Made by a program: the position numbers and the translations under genes. From NCBI GenBank assembly GCA_019234745.1, contig JAFAKZ010000430.1:1-9055 (forward strand): a DNA stretch of 9,055 bases. Reading direction: 5' to 3'. The DNA comes from Burkholderiales bacterium (GTDB lineage Bacteria > Pseudomonadota > Gammaproteobacteria > Burkholderiales > Chitinimonadaceae). This document shows, in pieces, positions 1 to 7,300 of the stretch; within the stretch, counting starts at the first letter, position 1; every line of letters starts with the position of its first letter. The notes beneath the pieces are model-generated. The model had not been told where the DNA came from, did not search any database, and saw nothing but the letters and a program-made list of their open reading frames with translations.

Positions 1-509
1 TGTTCCTGGGCGTGAGCTTTGCGGCGTTCTTTGCGATTGGCAAGACGCGCAATAGTCCGGCGGGGATTGTGATCTTGCTGGGTTGGACGGGCTTTATGGG
101 CCTGTGGTTGTCGCAGATGCTGCAGATTGCCCTGCGCTTCAGCAATGGCGGTGAACTGATTGCCATGGCGGCGGTGGGGACGGCGTTGATCTTCTTTACG
201 CTGGCTGGTATTGCGACGGTGACGAAGAAGGACTTCTCGTTCCTGGGGCAGTTCCTGTTCGTGGGTTTGATCCTGCTGATCATCGCGAGCATTGCGAACC
301 TGTTCCTGGCGATTCCGGCGATGGCGCTGATGGTGTCGGTCGTGGCGATCCTGATCTTCTCGGGCTACATCCTGTACGACGTGAGCCAGATCGTGAACGG
401 CGGCGAGACGAACTATGTGATCGCGACGCTGCAGCTGTACCTGGATGCGTACAATATCTTCGTGAGCCTGTTGAATCTGCTGATGGCGTTCTCGGGCGAC
501 CGTCGTTGA
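1..509 (+). CDS. Bax inhibitor-1 / YccA family membrane protein (3' part, 5' end cut by window)
   Basis: The reading frame is already open at base 3 and ends at TGA 507-509, giving 168 residues. The GTG at 12 is probably internal, because the frame continues upstream in family-like sequence (FLGVSFAAFF). Five or so hydrophobic segments follow one another, and the C-terminal part has the BI-1 signature YDVSQIVNGGETNYV followed by LYLDAYNIFVSLL. The two aspartates in these motifs sit 22 residues apart and correspond in type to the acidic pair that controls the calcium/proton pore in the bacterial homologue YetJ (family knowledge). Members are inner-membrane proteins of seven or so helices. In E. 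coli, YccA modulates the FtsH protease, but whether this protein does so cannot be told here. Family assignment is strong; exact role is open. An intrinsic terminator follows at once, so the gene ends its own transcription unit. Confidence 0.9.
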   Translation, partial: FLGVSFAAFFAIGKTRNSPAGIVILLGWTGFMGLWLSQMLQIALRFSNGGELIAMAAVGTALIFFTLAGIATVTKKDFSFLGQFLFVGLILLIIASIANLFLAIPAMALMVSVVAILIFSGYILYDVSQIVNGGETNYVIATLQLYLDAYNIFVSLLNLLMAFSGDRR

Positions 510-533
510 TTGCGAGCTTGTGTGCGATGACAG

Positions 534-563
534 CGCCCCGGTGATCCGGGGCGTTTGTTTTTT
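534..563 (+). terminator. Rho-independent terminator after the BI-1 family gene
   Basis: A perfect 8-bp stem, CGCCCCGG (534-541) and CCGGGGCG (546-553), encloses a TGAT tetraloop. It is followed directly by TTTGTTTTTT (554-563). It lies 24 bases after the stop codon of the upstream gene, on the same strand. This is a textbook intrinsic terminator by structure. Confidence 0.9.
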
Positions 564-651
564 GTACTACGAAGGCTCTGGAACTGGCGTTCTGGCTGGT
601 GTGCCGCTATCCTTCGCGGGACGATTTGTTTCTTGATCACAGGATGCCATT

Positions 652-1242
652 ATGAGTTCCGTTCTGAACGATGCTGCGCTGGACCAGCTGTTTCGCGCTG
701 CGCATACGCACAGTGCCTTTCTTGACAAGCCGGTGGACGATGCGACGCTGCAGGCGATGTACGATGTGCTGAAGTTCGGGCCGACCAGTGCCAATTCGAG
801 CCCGGCGCGCTTTGTGTTCGTGAAGTCGAAGGCGGCCAAGGAAAGGCTGGCGCCGGCTTTGAGCGAGGGCAATCTGGCGAAGACGATGGCGGCGCCGGTG
901 ACGGTGATCGTGGCGCATGACATGGCTTTCTACGACCGTCTGCCGGAGCTGTTTCCGCATGCCGATGCGCGCAGCTGGTTTGCGGGCAACGATGCCTTGA
1001 TCCAGACGACGGCGTTCCGCAACGGGACCTTGCAGGGTGCCTACCTGATCCTGGCGGCGCGTGCGTTTGGCCTGGATTGCGGGCCGATGTCGGGCTTCGA
1101 CAATGCGAAGGTGGACGCCGCCTTCTTTGCGGGTACGACGGTGAAGTCGAATTTCCTGATCAACTTGGGTTATGGCGATGCGAGCAAGCTGCATCCGCGC
1201 AATCCGCGCCTGCCGTTTGCGGATGCCTGCCAGATTGCCTGA
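652..1242 (+). CDS. rutE: RutE-like malonic semialdehyde reductase / nitroreductase-family flavoprotein
   Basis: The product is 196 residues, the usual length for RutE. Hallmark stretches are FGPTSANSSPAR (42-53), LPELFPHADARSWF (97-110), AFRNGTLQGAYLILAAR, GPMSGFD (144-150), SNFLINLGYGD and the C-terminal LPFADAC. Family members are cytoplasmic FMN enzymes using NAD(P)H. In the Rut pyrimidine-degradation pathway RutE reduces malonic semialdehyde to 3-hydroxypropionate. No other rut gene is visible nearby, so the substrate in this organism is uncertain and the name rests on sequence likeness only. The ATG at 652 is preceded by AGGA at 641-644 with a 7-base spacer; the ATG at 644 is out of frame. 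The N-terminal motif reads AAHTHSAF, with His18 where I recall Arg in E. coli RutE (ARTH). That Arg position is expected to contact the FMN phosphate in nitroreductases. The gene stands alone: a terminator lies upstream and 96 bases separate it from the next gene. Confidence 0.85.
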   Translation: MSSVLNDAALDQLFRAAHTHSAFLDKPVDDATLQAMYDVLKFGPTSANSSPARFVFVKSKAAKERLAPALSEGNLAKTMAAPVTVIVAHDMAFYDRLPELFPHADARSWFAGNDALIQTTAFRNGTLQGAYLILAARAFGLDCGPMSGFDNAKVDAAFFAGTTVKSNFLINLGYGDASKLHPRNPRLPFADACQIA

Positions 1243-1338
1243 TGAGCAGAGCATGACTGTGTAGGGGCGAGGCTCCGCGCCAGTGAGGTGCGGGGTGTTT
1301 CCTGGTTTAGCTTCGAGGGTGGCCGATAAAGCAGCACC

Positions 1339-2433
1339 ATGGCGGACGACAAGAAGAAGCAGCAGTGGGACATCTGGAAGGAACTGGACGAGCTGCGCCA
1401 GCGGCATAAGGAGCTGGCGCCGATGTTCGCGCGCGTCGGTATCGCGCCGGATTTCGTCCAGAGTGCCAACAGTCTGCGCCTGGAGCTGCAGCGCCGGCCA
1501 CCGACTGCGCCCTTGGTGACGGGTGAGCGCGACAAGGATGCGCAGGCGCAGGAGGAGTACAAGAAGGCTTTCGCGTCGCATTTTGAGGAGGTCTTCTTCA
1601 AGGTGGAGAGCTTCTTGCGCTCGCCCTGGCCGCCGGAGACGGAATTCCTGGTGACGCCGATCCATGAGGAACTGGCGGCACAGCATCGTGCGTTGGCGAA
1701 GAATCCGCTGGTTGCGCCGTCGTTCGAGAAGCTCGATCTGATGATTGAGCAGTATGCAAACCTGGACGCGATGGATGAGCGCCTGAACCGGGCCGCCATT
1801 GATGCACGCAAGCAGCAGCTGACTGAGGTGCTGGGCTTTCCACTAGTGGTGCGCCGGCAATTGGCGCATCCGGAGTGGGAGCTGCTTCCACCCTTGGCCA
1901 GTGACGAGTACCAGCAATTGCTCAACAGCAAGATCGAGGCTTACCGTGAGACGGACTGGCTGCAGACGCGCCTGTTCGATAAGTGGTACGTTGCGCTGGA
2001 ATTCGATGCAATCTGGGCGCGGCTGAAGCGCGATGCGAACGACCGCGAGCGCATCATCAGCCAGCTGAAGTTGAACTGGCCCAAGCTGGGCAACTGGGCG
2101 CCGGACTTCCCGCATGCGGATCTTGTTTGGTACCTGTTGCTTGTACTGGTGTGTGTGGTGGCTCTGATTGCCGAGTGGTGGTGGTGGGCCGGTGGCTTGC
2201 TGATCTGGCTTCAACTTTCTGTCATCATTGAGAAGCATCATGTACAGCTGGTGAACAAGCGGCGCCAGGCATTGCTGCTGGAGTGCGGGCGCTTCAAGCG
2301 TATCCGTGACCAGATATCGTCGGGTAAGTTCGATGCGAGCCAGGTGATGCGGCAGCTGAAGCAGTTCAACTTCCGGCACTATGTGTCGGAACAGGGGTTG
2401 CTGTTGTTGCAGAGCATGTCCATGCACCGCTAG
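1339..2433 (+). CDS. Unknown 364-residue protein with two C-terminal membrane segments
   Basis: I do not recognise this protein. It has a large, charged, mostly helical-looking N-terminal part (about 1-255), rich in Lys, Glu, Arg and Gln, starting MADDKKKQQWDIWKELDEL. Near the C-terminus come two hydrophobic segments, about 262-278 (LVWYLLLVLVCVVALIA) and 284-297, joined by the striking EWWWWAGG. A basic 65-residue tail follows (VNKRRQALLLECGRFKRIR). The two segments probably form a membrane hairpin with both large parts on the same side, likely the cytoplasm; there is no signal peptide. The ATG at 1339 is the first possible start because TAA at 1327-1329 closes the frame upstream. Its ribosome site is weak: the nearest GAGG, at 1315-1318, is too far away. 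Codon use matches the neighbours and the frame is long and uninterrupted, so the gene is probably real. It does not visibly share an operon with rutE (96-base gap), and no terminator is apparent after its stop. Confidence 0.75.
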   Translation: MADDKKKQQWDIWKELDELRQRHKELAPMFARVGIAPDFVQSANSLRLELQRRPPTAPLVTGERDKDAQAQEEYKKAFASHFEEVFFKVESFLRSPWPPETEFLVTPIHEELAAQHRALAKNPLVAPSFEKLDLMIEQYANLDAMDERLNRAAIDARKQQLTEVLGFPLVVRRQLAHPEWELLPPLASDEYQQLLNSKIEAYRETDWLQTRLFDKWYVALEFDAIWARLKRDANDRERIISQLKLNWPKLGNWAPDFPHADLVWYLLLVLVCVVALIAEWWWWAGGLLIWLQLSVIIEKHHVQLVNKRRQALLLECGRFKRIRDQISSGKFDASQVMRQLKQFNFRHYVSEQGLLLLQSMSMHR

Positions 2434-2612
2434 GAAGGTGTTCTGGCTGTATGATTCTCCACCACATGCTGCAATGGCGTGTGGCGTTCTTGTCAGTGTT
2501 TTCGCAGTTCATGACTGCAGTGTATTTCCCCGCCTTACGGCGCCAAGCTGGCCGATTCGTTGTATTTCGGCATTATTTTGTTCCCCGCTTGGCAATAATT
2601 ACGCAATCTCTC

Positions 2613-2641
2613 TTGTTTCTCACGATAAATTATCGTACATA
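2613..2641 (+). promoter_or_regulatory. Possible sigma-70-type promoter for tpsB-tpsA
   Basis: TTGTTT (2613-2618) is followed after exactly 17 bases by TACATA (2636-2641). Each box matches the consensus at only three of six positions, but the spacing is ideal and the site sits at the downstream edge of the AT-rich island on the strand of tpsB. It would give a leader of roughly 85-90 bases. This is a reading by eye and the start site is not established. Confidence 0.35.
2622..2636. promoter_or_regulatory. Perfect 15-base palindrome, candidate operator
   Basis: ACGATAAATTATCGT consists of two perfect 7-base arms around a central A. It lies within the spacer of the possible promoter, where a bound dimeric regulator would block RNA polymerase. 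No T-tract follows, so it is not a terminator. The regulator is unknown and no regulator gene is present in the window. Confidence 0.4.
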
Positions 2642-2734
2642 ACGCGGTGACCTGCTCACGCCGGCCTTTGGGCCTTGCTGCGCGTAGTGTCGGCCAACTA
2701 GAGTGTAGTAAGGCCAAATCCGCTTGGGGAAAGA

Positions 2735-4270
2735 ATGAAACCGCTTTTTTGTGCGTTGTTGTGTGCGTTCGCTATTGCGTCACATGCTGAGCAAGCTCTC
2801 AAATTCCCGATCAAGAGCTATCGGGTGGAGGGCAATACGGTGCTGCCCGATGAGCGTGTCCAGTCGACCCTTGCCCCGTTTGCCGGGGAGGACCGCGATT
2901 TCGCCGATGTCCAGCACGCGCTTGAGGCGCTGGAGAGCCTCTATCGCACGGCGGGCTATGGTGCCCTGCAGGTCTATCTGCCCGAGCAGGAGCTGAACCA
3001 GGGCGTGGTCGTGTTCAAGGTGGTCGAGCCGCACGTCGGCAAGGTGCGCATCGAGGGCAATCAGTATTTTGGCGCGGACAATGTACGCCGCGCGATGCCG
3101 GCCCTGCAGGAGGGCCAGGTGCCCAATACCTTGGCCTTGGCGAAGGACTTGCGTCTGGCCAACGAGAGCCCCTCGCGCCACATCACGGCGACCATGCAGG
3201 CGGGCGAGGACCCGCAAAAGATGGACGTGAACGTCAAGGTCGACGATGAGAAGCCGTGGCGTGCCTTTTTGAGCGCGGACAACAGCGGGACGAGCGAGGG
3301 GCGAGCGCGCGTGTCGGTCGGTTTTCAGGACTCGAATATGTTCGACCGCGACCAGGTGCTGACGGCGCAGGCGACGACATCGCCGACCGAGGCGGACAAG
3401 GTCAAGATTTTCGGCCTGGGTTACAAGATCCCTTTCTATCGCTGGGGCGACAGCCTGAGTGTTTACGGCGGCTATTCGAATGTGACGTCGGGTGCGTTGG
3501 GCGGCCTGTTCGATGTGAGCGGCAAGGGTGACGTGGGCGGTGTGCGCTACAGCGAGACGCTGCCTGACTGGGGCGACCGCCAGCAGCATCTGCAATGGGG
3601 CTACGATTGGCGCAAGTTTGATACTTCGGTGGCGCACGGCAAGGGGTTTGCCAGCGACTACATCGTGCACCCGGTAAGCCTGGCCTACCTGACGCAGTGG
3701 CAGGGTCAGCGCTGGTCCTATGACTGGAACGTTTCGCTGAACCACAATATATCGAACGGTAACCTGGCGCAGACGGCCGGTCGCGTTGACGCAAGTGCCA
3801 ATTATTCCATTGTGCGCTATGGCGGCAACGTTTACGTTTCCGTTGCAGGGGAGTGGATGGCGCACGTGGCGCTGACGGGGCAGTGGACCAACGATGCGCT
3901 GGCCTCGGGCGAGCAGTTTGGTATTGGCGGCGCCAACAGCGTGCGGGGCTACGAGGAGCGCGCGCTGTCGGACGATTCAGGTGTGACGACCAACCTGGAA
4001 GGCTATACGCCGGACGTGGCGGCCGGCATGGGTTGGAAGGGCTGGAGCCTGCGCGGCTTGGCATTTGCCGACTATGGCCGCGTGACGCGCAACCATGCGC
4101 AGCCGGGCGAGGTGACGGAGGCGGAGTTGGCAAGCGCGGGCCTGGGCCTGCGTATGGGCATAGGCAAGACGGCGACGTTGAAGGTGGATGTGGCCTGCCC
4201 ATTGAAGGAAGGCGGCGGGACCAAGAAAGATGACGTGCGGGCGCATGTTCTGGCGACCGTAAGCTATTGA
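2735..4270 (+). CDS. TpsB outer-membrane transporter, FhaC/ShlB/HecB family
   Basis: The 511-residue product begins with a Sec signal peptide (about 1-18, ending ASHA before EQ). POTRA1 spans about 26-98 (IKSYRVEGNTVLPDE ... GYGALQVYLPEQEL) and POTRA2 about 101-173 (VGKVRIEGNQYF ... LRLANESPSR). The beta-barrel runs from about 174 to the C-terminal Tyr511. It contains the VRGY motif (403-406) of the lid loop and FADYG (444-448), whose Arg404 and Asp446 match the conserved pair that fixes this loop inside the pore (known for FhaC). The protein secretes its partner TpsA across the outer membrane. The barrel length is near that of FhaC, but the mature N-terminus goes straight into POTRA1, leaving no room for the plug helix H1. 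TAG at 2699-2701 closes the frame upstream, so no earlier start can supply it. GGGGA at 2726-2730 lies four bases before the ATG. Cys488 in VDVACPL is unusual for a barrel strand. The gene is the first of a tpsB-tpsA pair. Confidence 0.93.
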   Translation: MKPLFCALLCAFAIASHAEQALKFPIKSYRVEGNTVLPDERVQSTLAPFAGEDRDFADVQHALEALESLYRTAGYGALQVYLPEQELNQGVVVFKVVEPHVGKVRIEGNQYFGADNVRRAMPALQEGQVPNTLALAKDLRLANESPSRHITATMQAGEDPQKMDVNVKVDDEKPWRAFLSADNSGTSEGRARVSVGFQDSNMFDRDQVLTAQATTSPTEADKVKIFGLGYKIPFYRWGDSLSVYGGYSNVTSGALGGLFDVSGKGDVGGVRYSETLPDWGDRQQHLQWGYDWRKFDTSVAHGKGFASDYIVHPVSLAYLTQWQGQRWSYDWNVSLNHNISNGNLAQTAGRVDASANYSIVRYGGNVYVSVAGEWMAHVALTGQWTNDALASGEQFGIGGANSVRGYEERALSDDSGVTTNLEGYTPDVAAGMGWKGWSLRGLAFADYGRVTRNHAQPGEVTEAELASAGLGLRMGIGKTATLKVDVACPLKEGGGTKKDDVRAHVLATVSY

Positions 4271-4290
4271 TATCTATTCGTGATGCACGG

Positions 4291-4324
4291 GCGACGCACC
4301 GTCGCTCAACCGCTGCAAGGCGGT
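4291..4324 (+). promoter_or_regulatory. Tandem small hairpins in the tpsB-tpsA spacer
   Basis: Two perfect inverted repeats follow each other in the 66-base gap. The first is GCGACG (4291-4296) and CGTCGC (4300-4305) around CAC. The second is ACCGC (4309-4313) and GCGGT (4320-4324) around six bases. There is no T-tract, so these are not intrinsic terminators. The second hairpin ends just before the ribosome site of tpsA, so it could affect tpsA translation or mRNA processing. That role is inference. Confidence 0.4.
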
Positions 4325-4331
4325 AAGGGGG
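4325..4331 (+). promoter_or_regulatory. Strong ribosome binding site that sets the tpsA start
   Basis: AAGGGGG lies five bases before the ATG at 4337. An in-frame ATG at 4283 and a GTG at 4280 are also open, but neither has a recognisable ribosome site, and both would put about 18 extra residues ahead of the signal peptide. The ATG at 4337 is therefore preferred. Confidence 0.7.
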
Positions 4332-4336
4332 CTGCA

Positions 4337-7300
4337 ATGAGTACCACGCAAGAGCAACGTTTCGCGTTGAAGACACTGTTTGTTGCGACGCTATCGTGTT
4401 ATGCGCCGCTGACGTTGGCGAACCCCTCGGGCGGTTCCGTGGCGTCGGGCAACGCGAGTTTCCAGCAACAGGGCAATAGCCTTGTGGTGACCAACACCCC
4501 CGGCACGATCATCAACTGGCAATCCTTCTCGATCGGGGCGGGCGAACTGACCAAGTTCGTTCAGCAAAACAGTAACAGCGCGGTGCTTAATCGCGTGGTC
4601 GGCAGCGATCCCTCGCAGATCTTGGGCCAGCTGCAATCGAATGGCCGCGTGTTCCTGATCAACGCCAACGGCATTGTCTTCGGGCGTGGCGCGCAGGTCG
4701 ATACGGCTGGGTTCGCAGCTTCGACGCTGGATATCGCTAACGCTGACTTTGCGGCGGGTAAGCTCAAGTTCCAGGGCAGCAATACGGGCAGCATCCAGAA
4801 TGCGGCCAATATCACCACGCCGACAGGTGGCTTCGTCTACCTGATCGCACCCAATGTGCAGAATAACGGCGTGATCATGTCGCCCAAGGGCGAGATTCTG
4901 CTGGCAGCGGGCAGCAGCGTGGAACTGGTCGATGGCGTGGATACGTCGCTGCGCGTGCAGCTGACGGCGCCGGCGGGCCAGGTGCTGAATGTGGGTCAGC
5001 TGATTGCCGACCAGGGCCGCATTGGCATCTTTGCGGCGGCCATTCAGCAGCAGGGCCTGATCAGCGCGAACAGCGCGAGCGTGGGCAGCAATGGCGAGAT
5101 CGTGCTCAAGGCAACACAGTCGGCCACGTTGGCGGCGGGCAGCCTGACGCAGTCGCAGGGTGGGCAGGTGCTGGTTGATGCCAGCGCTGGTGACACGGTG
5201 CTGAACGGCACGGTGGACGTGTCGAATGCTGCAGGTAAGGGTGGTACCGTGCAGCTAACGGGTAACCGCGTAGGCCTGTTCAACGGGGCCAAGGTGGATG
5301 CTTCGGGCCGCGACGGCGGCGGTACCGTGTTGGTAGGTGGCGATGAGCATGGCGCGAATGCGGCCGTGCACAACTCGCAGGAAACGGATTTCAGCGCCAG
5401 CGCAGTGATCAATGCCAGCGCGACGGGCAGCGGCGATGGCGGCAAGGTAATTCTGTGGTCCGACGGATTGACCCGCACCTATGGTGCGGTGAGCGTGACG
5501 GGCGGGGCGAATGGCGGCGACGGCGGTTTTGTCGAGATGTCGGGCAAGGGTAGCCTGGACTGGCATTCGCCTGTGGATACGAGCGCGGCGTTCGGCAAGG
5601 CGGGCGAGCTGTTGCTTGATCCGACAAATATCACGGTCGTGTCGGGTTCGCTGCTGGGCTCGACCTATACCTCGCTGGGACAGCTCAATGGGTTTGGTGC
5701 GCCGGACTTTACCAGTGCTGGCCAGACGAATGTCGGCGCGTCTGACTTGTCTAGCGGCAACATCGTGTTGGCGGCGACAAATGGCGTTACCTTCGCAGCT
5801 AGTGTGACCAACGACACGGGACTTGCCGCTGTAACCCAGTCCGGGGCGATCACGGTCAATAACGGTGTGACCTTGACGGCACCGAGTATCTCCATGCTGA
5901 CAGGCTGCGCTACGGCGTCTGTCGGTTGCAGCAGCGGAGGCAACGGCGGCGCCATCAATATCAATGGCAACCTGGTCGCTTCGTCGGGCAACATCAGCCT
6001 AAGTTCCATGGGCCTACCGGGCGGCGACATCACTATCAACGGTAATTTGACGGCTTCGAGCGGTAGTATTGCGCTTAGCACGCTGCAAGCTGGTTGTGGC
6101 GCCAGCATCCTGCTGCAAGGCACAAGTGCGCTGACGGCGACGAACGTCGGGTTTGCGGTCCGCCCGGGGGTCAATGGTGGCTATTTGAGCCAGGCGGCGA
6201 CTTCGACGATCACGGCCAGCAATGCTGTTGGCATTTACTTTACGAGCGGTAATACGACCGGCGCGTCCCTTGCCGGCTCGGCCAATAGTTTTCCAAGCTT
6301 GTCGGCCAGCATGGCGAGCAGCACCGGCGGCACATTAACGGTCAACGATACGGGCTCGCTCACACTGGGTACCGTTGCCAATACCGGTGCCATTTCCATT
6401 ACGACCAGCGGCAACTTGAGCACGGACTCCACGGTGACCACGTCGAATGGGGCGGTGGGCCTTGCTTCCTCCGGTGGGGGGGTGACCATTGGCGGGGCTG
6501 TGGCGTCGACTGGTGGTGACGTAAACATCAGTGCCTGTGGACCATTGGCAGTCGGCGCAAGCGTGAGTGCAACCGGCAACGTCAATACGCCGGTTGCAAG
6601 CGTCAACCTGGTGGCTACTGCTGGTGGCAGCGCGACTATCGGTGGCTCCTTGACGGCCATGAATGGCAACGTCTCGGTTGTGTCTACAGGCATTGCGCTG
6701 AACGCACCGATTGAAGCGGCCTGTTCGGTGTGCTCGGGCGGAACGAACACGGATCACGTAATCTTGAGCGGCGGCACAGGTGCGATTACGCAGAGCAACG
6801 GCCTGATCACCGCCGACTTTGTCTATCTACAGAGTGTTCCTTCCTGGTCTCCGCTCTCCGCCATCGAGAGCGGCGGCAGCGGTTCGATCGGCACGGCCAG
6901 CAGCCCTATCCAGGTAGTTGGCTACCAGCAGAATGCGGCACATTGGATTTATATGGGCAGCGGATCGAGCATGCCGGCTGCTTACCTGACCAGCCTGGCG
7001 AGTGGCGCGTCGAGTACCGACAATGTGGATATGTGGGGGCCATTCGGTACGGTCGTCGTAAATTCGCAGAATGCCTTGCAAGTGTTGTCAGGTTCCGGGG
7101 CGTCCCTCGGTGCGGCGACGATCTCCTCCGCCGGCGCAATGACTGTCGGATCCTCGCTATTCGGGACAAATATTGCGCTGAGTTCGCCGCAAGGTATTGC
7201 GGTGAACAACTACGTCCATGTCCAAGGGACGAATGGCGTGAGCTTGACGGCGCCAGGCGCGAGCGCAGGTGCTACAGTCGACCTCGATGTCGGAAACGTG

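Larger units (their letters stand above)
2434..2734. other. Gene-free stretch upstream of the TPS locus, with AT-rich island
   Basis: This 301-base stretch separates the membrane protein gene from tpsB. By hand count, bases 2561-2640 are 29/80 G+C (about 36 percent), clearly below the GC-rich coding sequence on either side. A perfect palindrome and a possible promoter lie at its downstream end and are listed separately. The remaining 90 or so bases before tpsB are GC-richer and contain short complementary pieces (GGCCTT near 2670 and AAGGCC near 2710) that could pair in the leader. I could not match this leader to any riboswitch class. Short open frames here (for example 2451-2642) lack convincing support. 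Confidence 0.7.

Noticed and set aside
1266..1281. REP-like GGCG...CGCC hairpin in the rutE downstream gap
   Set aside because: The stem is only four base pairs with an eight-base loop and no T-tract, and no second copy is seen in the window.
637..1686. 349-codon open frame on the minus strand spanning rutE and the next gene
   Set aside because: It is Arg/His/Leu/Gln-rich, crosses two well-supported plus-strand genes and the gap between them, and resembles no family: a shadow of GC-rich codon use.
2451..2642. Possible 63-residue hydrophobic small protein starting MILHHMLQW, with AGGAAGG upstream
   Set aside because: The ribosome-like sequence is about 12 bases away, the frame runs through the AT-rich regulatory region, and its composition gives no sign of coding selection.
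2641..2734. Riboswitch such as a c-di-GMP (GEMM) type in the tpsB leader
   Set aside because: Complementary pieces exist, but the conserved GEMM sequence elements could not be found.
4283..4336. Upstream in-frame ATG (4283) giving an extended TpsA signal peptide
   Set aside because: It has no ribosome site, and the added residues (MHGRRTVAQPLQGG...) do not resemble the known extended signal peptide region, while ATG 4337 has a strong site at the right distance.
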